Shown here in pieces: positions 8,076 through 17,440 of a stretch of 64,000 bases of DNA (the first letter of the stretch is position 1; each line of letters opens with the position of its first letter). The stretch lies in the NCBI RefSeq assembly GCF_015097055.1, contig NZ_AP023366.1:844501-908500 (forward strand), written 5' to 3'. The notes beneath the pieces were generated by a model, which had not been told where the DNA came from, ran no database searches, and worked only from the letters and a program-made list of their open reading frames with translations. Both the position numbers and the translations under genes were made by a program. Origin of the DNA: Effusibacillus dendaii. Lineage in GTDB: Bacteria > Bacillota > Bacilli > Tumebacillales > Effusibacillaceae.

Positions 8076-8843
8076 TTAGCTAATCTTAGCCTCAATCCGC
8101 AATTTATCGGCTACCATCGCGATAAATTCGCTATTCGTAGGTTTTGCTTTGCCGACGCTGACCGTGTAACCGAATACGGAGCGAATCGCGTCGAGGCTGC
8201 CGCGTCCCCACGCGACTTCAATTGCGTGGCGGATCGCCCGCTCGACGCGGCTCGGCGTGGTGTTGTATTTATCGGCAATTTTGGGATAAAGAACTTTTGT
8301 AATAGATCCAAGAATTTCGACATCTTTGTACACCATGTTGATCGCTTCCCGCAAATATTGATACCCTTTGATATGCGCTGGAACACCGATTTCATGGATG
8401 ATGTTGGTAATGGAAGCGTCCACGTTTTTGCCGCGGGTCATCACCGGCAATTGTTTGCTTCCGCTCGGAACACGAACGACCTGACGGATGCGGTTAATCA
8501 GAATATCCATGTCAAACGGTTTCAGAATGTAATAAGAAGCTCCCAACTCGACCGCTCGTTTGGTGATGGTCTCCTGACCAAAAGCGGTCAGCATAATAAC
8601 CTTTGGTTGTTGTTTTAAATCCAACATTTGAATCTTTTCCAACACTCCGATTCCATCCAGTACCGGCATAATGATATCAAGAATCACGACATCTGGATTG
8701 TGAGATTCAATCATATCCAACACTTCGTTGCCATTAAAAGCAATTCCCACAATTTGCATATCGCGTTGTTCTCCGATAAAATCACGAAGCAGACCGGCAA
8801 ACTCCCGATTGTCATCTGCAATTAACACTTTGATTTGACTCAC
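8076..8843 (-). CDS. spo0A: Sporulation master response regulator Spo0A
   Basis: A GTG at 8843 with AAAGGGGGA eight bases upstream is the best start; it gives 255 residues beginning [11 protein letters not shown], and the longer in-frame upstream ATG adds 17 unrelated residues. The receiver domain (1-120) has the acidic DDN pocket, the phosphorylated Asp in [10 protein letters not shown], Thr in MLTAFG and Lys in ILKPFD. The C-terminal effector domain (about 135-255) carries the conserved [15 protein letters not shown] recognition helix. Spo0A~P activates or represses early sporulation genes through 0A boxes. It follows spoIVB, the order seen throughout endospore formers. Three 0A boxes lie between the two genes, indicating autoregulation. 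Confidence 0.97.
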   Translation of the reverse strand: MSQIKVLIADDNREFAGLLRDFIGEQRDMQIVGIAFNGNEVLDMIESHNPDVVILDIIMPVLDGIGVLEKIQMLDLKQQPKVIMLTAFGQETITKRAVELGASYYILKPFDMDILINRIRQVVRVPSGSKQLPVMTRGKNVDASITNIIHEIGVPAHIKGYQYLREAINMVYKDVEILGSITKVLYPKIADKYNTTPSRVERAIRHAIEVAWGRGSLDAIRSVFGYTVSVGKAKPTNSEFIAMVADKLRIEAKIS

Positions 8844-8886
8844 TTTTTGGGTCCCCCTTTGACCACGGTTAGGATAGTAAATTAAA

Positions 8887-9023
8887 TTCGACAAACTGAT
8901 GGCTTATCCTTCCAAATCCGAAATCCAATAATCACGGTTGCACCAGATAAATTTTTTCGACAAATCCAAGTCTCTAGAAATTTATTAACTATTGCTAAAA
9001 TTTATGTCATTTGAAATGTCGAA
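8887..9023. promoter_or_regulatory. Three Spo0A-binding boxes upstream of spo0A
   Basis: Matches to the 0A-box core TGTCGAA occur at 8887-8893 (minus), 8956-8962 (minus, in TTTGTCGAAAAAA, nearly the full consensus) and 9017-9023 (plus, ATGTCGAAAAA). All lie in the 233-base interval between spo0A and spoIVB. Known spo0A promoters in Bacillus carry such boxes for autoregulation by Spo0A~P. A specific sigma-H promoter could not be placed with confidence. Confidence 0.75.
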
Positions 9024-9081
9024 AAATAGTCGTAAAACAGGTATAAAGTCCTATTATAAACACAGTTCTAAATACCTACAA

Positions 9082-9122
9082 AAACACCCGTCTTCGGTTT
9101 CAATGCCGATGTACGGGTGTTT
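9082..9122 (-). terminator. Terminator downstream of spoIVB
   Basis: Arms AAACACCCGT and ACGGGTGTTT form a perfect 10-bp stem around a 21-base loop, followed on the minus strand by TTTTTG. It separates spoIVB from the spo0A promoter region. Confidence 0.85.
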
Positions 9123-9127
9123 ACGTT

Positions 9128-10480
9128 TCAAGAAGCTTTATTTAACCGATGATCGGGAACAGCTGCGCTCGCCTTTGTTTGGATTCCTGCTTCATTTAAC
9201 ATCCATTCGATAAAGACTCCATATCCCTGCGTCGGATCATTGACGAAAACATGTGTGACGGCCCCCACCAGCTTTCCATCTTGCAAAATCGGGCTGCCGC
9301 TCATTCCTTGAATGATACCGCCCGTTTTTTCAATCAGTTTGGGATCTGTCACTTTAATGACCATACTTTTGGTGGCAGGAAATTTCTGCCGCAACACGTT
9401 CACGATTTCAATATCGTACTCTTCGACCTCCTGGCCGTTTACGACAGTCAAAATTTTGGCGGGTCCTTCCTTTACCTGTTCTGCCAACGCAATTGGAATC
9501 GGTTCGTTGACCTTACCGTAATCCGGGATCTGCGACATTGTCCCGTACACCCCGAATTCAGAATTTCTCTTGATCGTTCCTAGTACGTTACTCTCATCGA
9601 TCATCGTACCCCGTTTTTCCCCCGGTTGACCGCTTTCCCCCTTGTCGATGGATGTAACGCTGGAGTGTACCACCTGCCCATCTTTCACTTCAATCGGTTG
9701 ACCGGTGTCCAAATCGGAGATTACATGCCCTAAAGCGCCAAACACTTTCTGCTTTGGTGCAAAGAATGTCAGCGTACCGACACCCGCTGCCGAATCGCGG
9801 ATATATAATCCGATTCGATACGTTTGGGTCTCGTTATCCCATACAGGTGTGACATGTGTTTTGGTTGCCGATTTGGAACGCATTAGGGTTAATTCCAAGT
9901 CCCGTTTCTCCTTGCCGGCTCTGTTGATTAACATAGCCGCTTGTTCGACGCTTTGTACCGTTTTCCCATCGATTTTGGTTATTACATCCCCGACTTTAAT
10001 ATTGGCTGTCTCTGCGGGAGAGAGAGTTTTTTCTACACTTTTTATAAGGTTGTACCCGACAACCATAATTCCGGATGACCTGATTTTGACACCGATCGAT
10101 TGACCGCCGGGAATCACTTTTATGTCAGGAATCACGCTGACATGAACGGATTTTACAGGCAAAAAGCCGAATAACTTGACCTGTACATCTGCATCCCCCT
10201 GTGCAAGGGAGTCAATTTCGATTGGTTGTTTCAGATTAAGTGCCAAGCTGGAAGGCGAATCAGAACGGTGAATGGCAGCCACATGAGCATTACTTGTTGT
10301 GACGACAGCATGGACGGGCAGTCCAAGTTTCAGCCACGTGCTGTTCCCCTCCAAAACACGGATTTGAGAAGGGGTATTTACCCACTCCCGTATCGGTGTC
10401 CAACAAAAAAGCGCGACGATACAAGCAGCGAAAAGTAATCCGACCCATTTTTTCGTCCATTCTCTAGACACATTCGTCAC
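9128..10480 (-). CDS. spoIVB: SpoIVB serine peptidase
   Basis: The 450-residue protein has an N-terminal membrane anchor (about residues 12-30), a PDZ domain (about 125-215, with IKVGDVITKIDGK) and a C-terminal S55 peptidase domain. The catalytic His lies in GALGHVISD and Ser394 in GMSGSP. In sporulation, SpoIVB is made in the forespore, crosses into the intermembrane space and cleaves SpoIVFA, releasing the SpoIVFB protease that activates sigma-K. Length is close to the B. subtilis protein (about 426). It lies between recN and spo0A, as in other spore formers. Sigma-G control is expected from the family but I did not identify the promoter. Confidence 0.96.
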   Translation of the reverse strand: MTNVSREWTKKWVGLLFAACIVALFCWTPIREWVNTPSQIRVLEGNSTWLKLGLPVHAVVTTSNAHVAAIHRSDSPSSLALNLKQPIEIDSLAQGDADVQVKLFGFLPVKSVHVSVIPDIKVIPGGQSIGVKIRSSGIMVVGYNLIKSVEKTLSPAETANIKVGDVITKIDGKTVQSVEQAAMLINRAGKEKRDLELTLMRSKSATKTHVTPVWDNETQTYRIGLYIRDSAAGVGTLTFFAPKQKVFGALGHVISDLDTGQPIEVKDGQVVHSSVTSIDKGESGQPGEKRGTMIDESNVLGTIKRNSEFGVYGTMSQIPDYGKVNEPIPIALAEQVKEGPAKILTVVNGQEVEEYDIEIVNVLRQKFPATKSMVIKVTDPKLIEKTGGIIQGMSGSPILQDGKLVGAVTHVFVNDPTQGYGVFIEWMLNEAGIQTKASAAVPDHRLNKAS

Positions 10481-10570
10481 GCTCCTCCGCCGATATGTTT
10501 CCTAATGTGTATATATAAAATTGCCTTTCCACGGCGGTTTTATGCCGTCAAATGAGTTTTTGCAAAAAAG

Positions 10571-10622
10571 AAAAAACCGGGAGGATCCAGACAGCTCTAC
10601 CTGCTGTCCGGTTCACACCCGG
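10571..10622 (-). terminator. Terminator downstream of recN
   Basis: An outer stem (CCGGG / CCCGG) encloses an inner stem (10587-10595 with 10603-10611, one wobble pair). On the minus strand it is followed by six T. It ends the recN-containing transcript before spoIVB. Confidence 0.85.
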
Positions 10623-10635
10623 TATGTTTGACTAT

Positions 10636-12369
10636 TTAAGACGCTTTATTTTTTAAGGAACGCGCTTGTTCCATCATTTCTTCTGCATGTTTGCGGCTCG
10701 TTTCAGTTAACTCTGCGCCAGACAGCATACGAGCCAATTCTTCTACCCGCTCCGTATCGGTCAGCTGTTTCACCATGGTTTGAGAACGCCCCGATTGCTG
10801 TATTTTATGAATCATAAAATGGCAATCTGCCATGCATGCGACCTGCGGCAGGTGGGTGACACAGATCACCTGGTTAACCGCTGCAACTACCGCCATTTTT
10901 TCTGCTACGGCTTGTGCAGCCCGACCGGAAATTCCCGTATCAATCTCATCAAATATGAGGGTTTCTACGCCGTCTCCGGCCAAAATGGTTTTAACCGCAA
11001 GCAGTGTTCTGGAGAGTTCCCCACCTGATGCAATTTTTGAGAGCGGTCGTAACGGTTCGCCCGGGTTGGAAGAAAACAGAAATTCGATACGGTCAATACC
11101 CGATTCATTTACATGAACGAGCTGTCCGTCAATGTTGATTCCATCCGAATCGGCCATTGTGGAAAAACCGATTGAAAACGCGGTGCGCGGCATCATTAAA
11201 GAGGAAAGTTCGTTTACAATTTGTTTGCATAGTTTGTCTGCAATCGATTTTCGCCGTTCTGACAGTTTTGTGACTTCAGCTACCAATTCCTGTTCGTATT
11301 TCACCAGATTTTTCTGTAACCGCTCGATATTTTCCTCATGGTTTTCCAAACGGTTTAATTCTTGTTCCACCTGGTCGGCATAATGAAGAATTTCATTCAC
11401 GGTAGGAGCGTATTTTCGACGCAAACGCTGTAAGGCTGCCAAGCGTTCCTCCAGCGCCTGCAGTTTAACCGGATTAAATTCGACGGAATCCCGGTATGTC
11501 CGAAGTTCATGCGCTGCTTCTTCCAGTTGGTAGGCAGCTGATTTAATCAATTCCAAAGAAGATTGAAGCGTTTTGTCGTAACGGATCGTCTGTTCCAAAT
11601 CATGACTTAATTTATGAAGCGAGTCGAGTATCGGCTGCTGTCTGTTTTCACCTGTAAATAGAGCATCGTATGTATGGGATACAATAGTGGAGAGTTTTTC
11701 TGCATGTGACAACCTGTTTCTTTCCTGTTCCAGTTGTTCCTCATCTTCTGGCTGCAAACGGAGTGATTGAATTTCTTCCAATTGAAACCGGAGCATGTCC
11801 AAACGCTGTACACGTTCCTGTTCCCCTACCGCCGCCTGTTCGAGTTCTTTCTTGGCGGAACGGTATTTGGCATATGCAACTGCCGTGTTTTGTTTCAGCC
11901 GCTGAATGGGTTGTCCTCCGAATGCATCCAGTATGGCAAGGTGTTCTTCTGCCCGGAGCAAGGTTTGTTGTTCGTGCTGACCCGCCAAATCAACGAGCAG
12001 CGCTCCGATCTGGCGCAGCGTTTGTACAGTGACAATGCGACCATTGACACGGCAAACCGTTTTTCCGGAAGAGGCGATTTCTCTTACGATTACGAGAGAC
12101 TGATCTTCCCACTCAATTCCCAGTTCTTGCAACAGTTGGCGGAATGGTTGCGCGTTTTCAACAACGAATAACGCCTCGACAAGCGCTTTGTCGCACCCCT
12201 GCCGAATCAGATCGGAAGAAGCCCGTCCACCCAGAATCAATCCTAACGCATCGATCAGGATCGACTTTCCGGTGCCTGTTTCCCCCGTCAGCACGTTCAG
12301 GCCCTGTCCAAAATGAAGACGAATTTCCTCAATTAACGCCACATTGCGGATGTACAATTCCTGAAGCAT
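10636..12369 (-). CDS. recN: DNA repair ATPase RecN
   Basis: The 577-residue SMC-like protein has Walker A (GETGTGKS, residues about 30-37) at its N-terminus. A long coiled-coil centre (about 150-380) follows, and the C-terminus holds the ABC signature SGGELSR, Walker B with LIFDEID, and the D-loop GISGRAA. RecN is recruited to double-strand breaks and helps tether DNA ends for RecA-dependent repair. Length equals the family norm. It follows argR, as in B. subtilis, and ends in a strong terminator. No lesion is seen. Confidence 0.97.
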   Translation of the reverse strand: MLQELYIRNVALIEEIRLHFGQGLNVLTGETGTGKSILIDALGLILGGRASSDLIRQGCDKALVEALFVVENAQPFRQLLQELGIEWEDQSLVIVREIASSGKTVCRVNGRIVTVQTLRQIGALLVDLAGQHEQQTLLRAEEHLAILDAFGGQPIQRLKQNTAVAYAKYRSAKKELEQAAVGEQERVQRLDMLRFQLEEIQSLRLQPEDEEQLEQERNRLSHAEKLSTIVSHTYDALFTGENRQQPILDSLHKLSHDLEQTIRYDKTLQSSLELIKSAAYQLEEAAHELRTYRDSVEFNPVKLQALEERLAALQRLRRKYAPTVNEILHYADQVEQELNRLENHEENIERLQKNLVKYEQELVAEVTKLSERRKSIADKLCKQIVNELSSLMMPRTAFSIGFSTMADSDGINIDGQLVHVNESGIDRIEFLFSSNPGEPLRPLSKIASGGELSRTLLAVKTILAGDGVETLIFDEIDTGISGRAAQAVAEKMAVVAAVNQVICVTHLPQVACMADCHFMIHKIQQSGRSQTMVKQLTDTERVEELARMLSGAELTETSRKHAEEMMEQARSLKNKAS

Positions 12370-12446
12370 ACGATCACCATTCTTCAGTCCAGTTTCTTAG
12401 TTTTACCATACCATAACGAACGCTTGTTCGCAACCATTCTTTTTCA

Positions 12447-12893
12447 CTACAAATAACTGAGGAACTGGTTGACAATTTCGGGAGTTTCCTCTTTAACCCG
12501 ACAGATGATCAATATGGTATCATCACCGCTGATTGTGCCCAGAACACCGTCCCAATCCAGCGTATCAATCACGGCAGCAATCGCATTCGCATTGCCTGGC
12601 AGCGTTTTCAGTACAATCAGGTTTTCGGCATGGTCGATTGAAACGAAACTGTCTGCCAATATTCTTTTTAGCTTGACTCCGGGATTGTAGGATGTTTCCG
12701 GCGGCAATGAATATTTGTAGCGTCCATCCGGAGTTGGAACTTTAATGAGCTGTAGCTCTTTGATGTCCCTTGATACAGTCGCCTGCGTGACTTGGAATCC
12801 CAGTTGTTTCAATCCATCCACCAATTCGTCCTGCGTTTCGATCTCCTGTTTTTGAATTAATTCCCGGATTTTCAACAATCGTTTCCCTTTCAT
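12447..12893 (-). CDS. argR: Arginine repressor ArgR/AhrC
   Basis: The 148-residue protein has an N-terminal winged helix-turn-helix (about 1-70, with [17 protein letters not shown]) and a C-terminal oligomerisation and arginine-binding domain. The latter contains the [10 protein letters not shown] loop whose acidic pair binds arginine. Hexamers repress arginine biosynthesis and activate catabolism when arginine is present. Size matches B. subtilis AhrC (149). It lies between nadK and recN, the classical position. No ARG-box was searched for beyond visual inspection. Confidence 0.96.
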   Translation of the reverse strand: MKGKRLLKIRELIQKQEIETQDELVDGLKQLGFQVTQATVSRDIKELQLIKVPTPDGRYKYSLPPETSYNPGVKLKRILADSFVSIDHAENLIVLKTLPGNANAIAAVIDTLDWDGVLGTISGDDTILIICRVKEETPEIVNQFLSYL

Positions 12894-12930
12894 CGCTCAT
12901 TCCTCCCGCGTACGTATGAATTCCATGCGG

Positions 12931-13785
12931 TTAGTCGGAACCGTGCAGCTTTTGCCGCAATACGTCAAAAAATCCCCGCTCTTTCCACTTTACCAAAGTA
13001 GTGGAATGGAGAGACTTGCGCACCACAATCAGGTCATTCGCTTCCACCTTATAGCCGACCTGGCCGTCAATCGTGACTCCCATATCGTTGTGAGGAGCCG
13101 ACACCTCCACTTTGATTTCCTGGTCTTTTTGTATAATAAAAGGCCTTGAATTTAAAGTATGGGGACAAATCGGCGTCACCAGAATCACATTCGTGTGCGG
13201 GCTGACGATCGGCCCCCCGCAGGATAAAGAGTACGCGGTCGATCCGGTCGGGGTCGAGATAATCAGGCCATCCCCTGAATATTTATCTACATACATATCA
13301 TCAACGTAGACCGATAACGTAATCATCCGCCCAAAAGAGCCTTTGGCGATTCCCACATCGTTTAATGCAATATCTTTATGTAAAATCTGTCCGTTGCGGA
13401 TGATCGATGCTTCCAGCATCATCCGTTTTTCCAAATGGTAATCGCCTCTAAGCACTCGTTCTACCGCAGCAGGCAAATCTTCCGGTTCGGCTTCCGATAA
13501 GAACCCAAGATGCCCCAAATTAATTCCCAGAATCGGCAGCGAAGTATTTGCCAACTGTCTGGCCACGCCCAGCAAAGTCCCGTCCCCGCCAAGCACAAAC
13601 ACGAGATCCACCTTGTCTTGAAATTCAAGAATATCAAGCGCGATGTCCGGTCGATCAATTTTTTCAGCGGCTGCTCGGTCAACAAACACGGTGACCGATT
13701 TGGCCTCCAGAAACTGTACCAATTTCCTTGTGACATCAATGGCAGAATGCTTTGTTTGATTGACTGCGATTCCGATTTTTTTCAT
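12931..13785 (-). CDS. nadK: NAD kinase
   Basis: The 284-residue protein carries the NAD kinase signature GGDGTLLG (about 69-76) and the second conserved block SGDGLIISTPTGSTAYS in its beta-sandwich half. It phosphorylates NAD to NADP with ATP in the cytoplasm. In B. subtilis the nadK paralogues are placed elsewhere, but in Alicyclobacillaceae-like genomes and many clostridia the gene sits between tlyA and argR as here. The start ATG begins MKKIGIAVNQ. No unusual feature is seen. Confidence 0.95.
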   Translation of the reverse strand: MKKIGIAVNQTKHSAIDVTRKLVQFLEAKSVTVFVDRAAAEKIDRPDIALDILEFQDKVDLVFVLGGDGTLLGVARQLANTSLPILGINLGHLGFLSEAEPEDLPAAVERVLRGDYHLEKRMMLEASIIRNGQILHKDIALNDVGIAKGSFGRMITLSVYVDDMYVDKYSGDGLIISTPTGSTAYSLSCGGPIVSPHTNVILVTPICPHTLNSRPFIIQKDQEIKVEVSAPHNDMGVTIDGQVGYKVEANDLIVVRKSLHSTTLVKWKERGFFDVLRQKLHGSD

Positions 13786-13892
13786 CCGCTAGCGTCCTCC
13801 ATTCAACCAATACCGCATCCGCCACAGAAATACTATTCGCGACATGCCGGTTGAACTCCTTTTCCTGTTTTTGTGAGAAGTTTATATGACCC

Positions 13893-14735
13893 CTACTCTG
13901 GCTCTGTCTGAGTCAATTGAAGCAGTGAGCGGTGCGCTTCCTCAACCGTTTGTTCAATTGTTTTCTCTAACGGTTCACCGGCCAGTTCTTTTATGTCCTG
14001 CAAAGTCAGATGCGCCAAAAACTCAATATTTCCGTCACCGCCGGTAATCGGTGAGTAGGTTATCGATTGTACGGCAAAACCTTCCTGCATCGCCGCCGCC
14101 AGCGTCTGTTGCAGAACTTCGCGGTGTATGCCCGCCTCTCTGACAATCCCGTTTTTGCCGACCTTGTCGCGTCCTGCTTCGAACTGCGGTTTGATTAACG
14201 TCAACAAAGAACCGTCCGGCTTCAGGATTTGCCTGATGACAGGGAATAGAAGCCGTGTGGAAATAAACGACACATCCATCACAGCCACTTCAGGCTTCTC
14301 ATCCTTTAACTGTTCCGGCTGCAGGTGCCGAAAATTGGTCCGTTCCATCACAATCACCCGCGGGTCCTGGCGCAATTTCCAAGCCAACTGACCGTACCCG
14401 ACATCGACTGCATACACCAGTTTGGCACCGTTTTGCAAGGCGCAATCGGTGAATCCGCCAGTAGATGCCCCGATATCGATAACCACTTTGTCCTGCAGCG
14501 AAAAATGAAACGCCTTCAAGGCTTTTTCCAGTTTCAGCCCGCCACGAGATACATACGGATGTAAATTGCCCTTGATTTGAACCTCCGCTTCCATCGGAAC
14601 CTTGGTGCCCGCTTTGTCAATCCGTTCTCCATTCACAATCACAAGTCCGGCCATGACTGCTGACTTGGCCTTTTCCCTGGTGGGGAACAGGCCCCGATTG
14701 ACTAACAGGAGATCCAATCTCTCTTTGCCGCTCAT
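13893..14735 (-). CDS. tlyA: TlyA-family rRNA 2'-O-methyltransferase
   Basis: The 280-residue protein starts with an S4 RNA-binding domain (about 1-65, ERLDLLLVNRGLFPTREKAK). An FtsJ/RrmJ-like methyltransferase fold follows, with the SAM motif DIGASTGGFTDC (about 87-98) and a downstream KPQFEAG loop. TlyA enzymes methylate ribose 2'-OH groups of rRNA; in Mycobacterium this affects capreomycin sensitivity. The B. subtilis orthologue YqxC occupies the same place after dxs. A possible attenuator hairpin separates it from dxs (14810-14849). Confidence 0.93.
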   Translation of the reverse strand: MSGKERLDLLLVNRGLFPTREKAKSAVMAGLVIVNGERIDKAGTKVPMEAEVQIKGNLHPYVSRGGLKLEKALKAFHFSLQDKVVIDIGASTGGFTDCALQNGAKLVYAVDVGYGQLAWKLRQDPRVIVMERTNFRHLQPEQLKDEKPEVAVMDVSFISTRLLFPVIRQILKPDGSLLTLIKPQFEAGRDKVGKNGIVREAGIHREVLQQTLAAAMQEGFAVQSITYSPITGGDGNIEFLAHLTLQDIKELAGEPLEKTIEQTVEEAHRSLLQLTQTEPE

Positions 14736-14809
14736 AAATAACTCCTCACAAAAAATTTAAAACTCGGCTTCGCCAGGCTAAATAAATAAACTCCCATCGA
14801 CTCAAAACA

Positions 14810-14849
14810 GGGTAAGCCCGCAACCTGCCAGCCGGTCACAAGCTTACCC
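14810..14849 (-). terminator. Hairpin between dxs and tlyA (possible attenuator)
   Basis: Arms GGGTAAGC and GCTTACCC form a perfect 8-bp stem with a 24-base loop, followed on the minus strand by TGTTTTGA. The T-run is short, so it may only partly terminate transcription from dxs into tlyA. Confidence 0.55.
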
Positions 14850-14874
14850 GCATCAACCAAATCTATGCTTAACA

Positions 14875-16764
14875 TTACGCTCTTTGCCGTTTCTTGGGCA
14901 TCAGACGTTTCACGTGTTCGACGATTCGCTCCGTTGTCACCCCAACCGACTCCAATAACTGTTTGACATTGCCGTGCTCAATAAACCGATCGGGCAGCCC
15001 GATTGGGAATACCTCAACGCCGGAAATCATGTTGACCGCAAAAAATTCCATAACTGCCGATCCCATGCCGCCCGCTACAGCCGCTTCTTCCACGGTGATG
15101 AAGCGGTAGCCGCGAATCGCCAGATCCATCAACAGTTCACTGTCAAGCGGTTTGACAAACCGCATGTTGACAACCATTGGAAAGACGCCTTCCTTTTCAA
15201 GCGCATCAGCCGCTTTCTCAGCCAGTTCCACCATAGGTCCCAAAGCAAGCAGCGCCACTTGCGAGGAACCTTCCCGCAGGATTTCCGCTTTTCCAAACGG
15301 GATCTCATGAAACTGTTCGTCCATCTGGACACCTTTCCCTTCGCCGCGCGGATAACGGACAGCGACCGGACCCGGTTGTTGCAAGGCCGTATACAACATA
15401 TGCTGCATCTCGTTTTCATCTTTCGGCATCATGATCGAGAGATTCGGAATCGCTCTCAAAAACGATATATCGAACGCCCCCTGATGCGTTTCGCCGTCCG
15501 CGCCAACCAAACCGGCACGGTCTACCGCGATCGTGACAGGCAGATTTTGAATACAGATATCATGAATCGTTTGATCATACGCCCGCTGCAGGAATGTGGA
15601 ATAGATGGAGAGAACCGGACGCATGCCCGCACAGGCCAGTCCAGCTGACATCGTGGCCGCGTGCTGTTCGGCGATCCCCACATCAAAAAAGCGGTCCGGA
15701 AACTTTTCCGCATACTCCAAAAGACCAGAACCGCTCGGCATAGCGGGAGTAATCGCAATCACTTTATCGTTTTGCTCCGCCAACCGGATCATTGTTTTGC
15801 CAAACACGGAACTGTAAGAAGGTGCAGACGAAACTGCTTTCGGCAATTCCCCTGTCTCAATGTTGAACGGGGAAACACCGTGCCATTTGTCATAGGAGCC
15901 TTCCGCCGCCGCATACCCTTTTCCTTTTTTTGTTACAACATGAACAAGAACGGGACCTTTCGTTTGTTTGGCCTGTTCCAGCCCTTGCAACAAAAGCGGC
16001 AGGTTGTGGCCGTCAATCGGCCCCATATACGTAAAACCGAGTTCCTCAAACAGCATGCCGGGAACCATCAGGTATTTCAACGAATCTTTAATCCGTTCCA
16101 ATCCCTTTGCCACTTTGGTGCCAAGCGAAGGCAACTTCTGCAGCAGGCTTACAATCTCCGCTTTTGCATTTTTGTAATGGGAGTCGTTACGGATTTTGGC
16201 CAAGTAATTGGACACAGCGCCGACATTGGGATCGATCGACATCTCATTGTCATTCAAGACGACAATCAGGTCGGTTCCCATATGGCCGACGTGGTTCATC
16301 GCTTCAAACGCCATACCGCCTGTCATGGCCCCGTCTCCGATAATCGCCACCACGTGGTGATCTTCTTTCTTCAGATCCCGCGCCAACGCATATCCAGTTG
16401 CCGCCGAAATGGATGTGGAAGAATGTCCGACATCGAACATGTCATGTTCACTTTCGGATCGTTTAGGAAAACCGGACAACCCTTTATACTTGCGCAGGGT
16501 GGGAAACTGATCCTTGCGTCCGGTCAAAATCTTATGCACATATGCCTGATGACCCACATCCCATATCAATTTGTCAATGGGAGAATCAAACACTTTATGC
16601 AAAGCAAGGGTCAACTCGACAACCCCCAAATTGGCGCCGAAATGACCCCCCGTAACGGATAAACTTTCGATCAGAAAACGCCTGATCTCTTCCGCCAGTT
16701 CCTCAAGTTGTCCCACGTTCAACTGCTTCAAATCAGCGGGGCTGTTGACGTTTTCCAACCGCAC
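14875..16764 (-). CDS. dxs: 1-deoxy-D-xylulose-5-phosphate synthase
   Basis: I choose GTG 16764, which has GAGGCGG six bases upstream and begins with the familiar LENVNSPADLK. An ATG at 16806 would add 14 residues without a Shine-Dalgarno. The 629-residue enzyme has the thiamine-diphosphate motif GDGAMTGG followed by LNDNEMSI (about 140-180), a transketolase central domain with GLAGLVGADGETHQG-type sequence, and a C-terminal transketolase domain. It condenses pyruvate and glyceraldehyde 3-phosphate in the first step of the MEP isoprenoid pathway. ispA lies a few genes upstream in the same direction. The start overlaps the 3' end of the oapA-like gene by 32 bases, indicating translational coupling. 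Confidence 0.97.
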   Translation of the reverse strand: MRLENVNSPADLKQLNVGQLEELAEEIRRFLIESLSVTGGHFGANLGVVELTLALHKVFDSPIDKLIWDVGHQAYVHKILTGRKDQFPTLRKYKGLSGFPKRSESEHDMFDVGHSSTSISAATGYALARDLKKEDHHVVAIIGDGAMTGGMAFEAMNHVGHMGTDLIVVLNDNEMSIDPNVGAVSNYLAKIRNDSHYKNAKAEIVSLLQKLPSLGTKVAKGLERIKDSLKYLMVPGMLFEELGFTYMGPIDGHNLPLLLQGLEQAKQTKGPVLVHVVTKKGKGYAAAEGSYDKWHGVSPFNIETGELPKAVSSAPSYSSVFGKTMIRLAEQNDKVIAITPAMPSGSGLLEYAEKFPDRFFDVGIAEQHAATMSAGLACAGMRPVLSIYSTFLQRAYDQTIHDICIQNLPVTIAVDRAGLVGADGETHQGAFDISFLRAIPNLSIMMPKDENEMQHMLYTALQQPGPVAVRYPRGEGKGVQMDEQFHEIPFGKAEILREGSSQVALLALGPMVELAEKAADALEKEGVFPMVVNMRFVKPLDSELLMDLAIRGYRFITVEEAAVAGGMGSAVMEFFAVNMISGVEVFPIGLPDRFIEHGNVKQLLESVGVTTERIVEHVKRLMPKKRQRA

Positions 16765-17383
16765 GCTTACCGCCTCGCTTTCGCGATTTTTTCTTATTAT
16801 TTCCATTGAAAAGCGAAATATGAAGATTCTGGTTCAGCCAGTAAAAAAACTTTCCTACCTGTAAGATAATCGGGTTCGCATAACGTATCGCGATAGATTT
16901 TCCGATTGCCTTGCTGCCTACCGTTAAGGCCGCTACAAGAGCGGTGGCTAACACCGTGAAAACCCCTGGCGATACATGGACCGCCCCGCTAGCGAGAATC
17001 CGCACGACTACGGCTGCTGTTGCCGCACCGCTCAACACGCCCGCAATATCGCCCACCACATCGTTGCAAAAATTGGAAAATTTTTCGGCATTGCGTACGA
17101 TTTGAATCGCCTGTTTTGCGCCATTCACCCGTTCTGCCGCCAGTGCATGAAACGGCGTTTCACTCGCGGCTGCCGCGGCCAGTCCCATTATATCAAAAAA
17201 TACGCCAATGAAAATAATTAGTATAACAAGACTAACCCCCACCCACCATTCCGCCTGATCCAGAATGATGGTGGAAGTGTTGAAAAATCCGGATAGAAAA
17301 AAGGTGACGACAGTGATTAACGCCGTCCACCGAAGCGTGTCACGCCACGCACCGCTCATGTATAGAGTAGCACTCCGTTTCAC
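16733..17383 (-). CDS. oapA: OapA-like OLE-RNA-associated membrane protein
   Basis: This protein is mostly membrane-embedded, with hydrophobic segments at about residues 20-35, 45-70, 110-140 and 150-165. A conserved core contains DIMGLAAAAASETPFHALAA and NFCNDVVGDIAGVLSGAA, and the C-terminus is very basic (KKKSRKRGGKR). The core resembles the DUF21/CNNM transmembrane domain and fits my recollection of B. halodurans OapA, the membrane partner of OLE RNA. It directly follows the predicted OLE RNA and precedes dxs, the same neighbourhood as in Bacillus halodurans. The start is uncertain: GTG 17383, ATG 17359 and GTG 17434 are in frame and none has a convincing Shine-Dalgarno; the last would overlap the RNA's 3' end. 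Confidence 0.8.
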   Translation of the reverse strand: MKRSATLYMSGAWRDTLRWTALITVVTFFLSGFFNTSTIILDQAEWWVGVSLVILIIFIGVFFDIMGLAAAAASETPFHALAAERVNGAKQAIQIVRNAEKFSNFCNDVVGDIAGVLSGAATAAVVVRILASGAVHVSPGVFTVLATALVAALTVGSKAIGKSIAIRYANPIILQVGKFFYWLNQNLHISLFNGNNKKKSRKRGGKRAVGKRQQPR

Positions 17384-17440
17384 AAACCGAATGTCAAAGC
17401 TGTATGTAAGGGTGGCAACTTTCCGAGTAAACACTGTGGC

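Noticed and set aside
16765-16806. Longer dxs start at ATG 16806
   Set aside because: No Shine-Dalgarno, extra residues not family-like and it would lengthen the overlap with the upstream gene; GTG 16764 has a good ribosome site.
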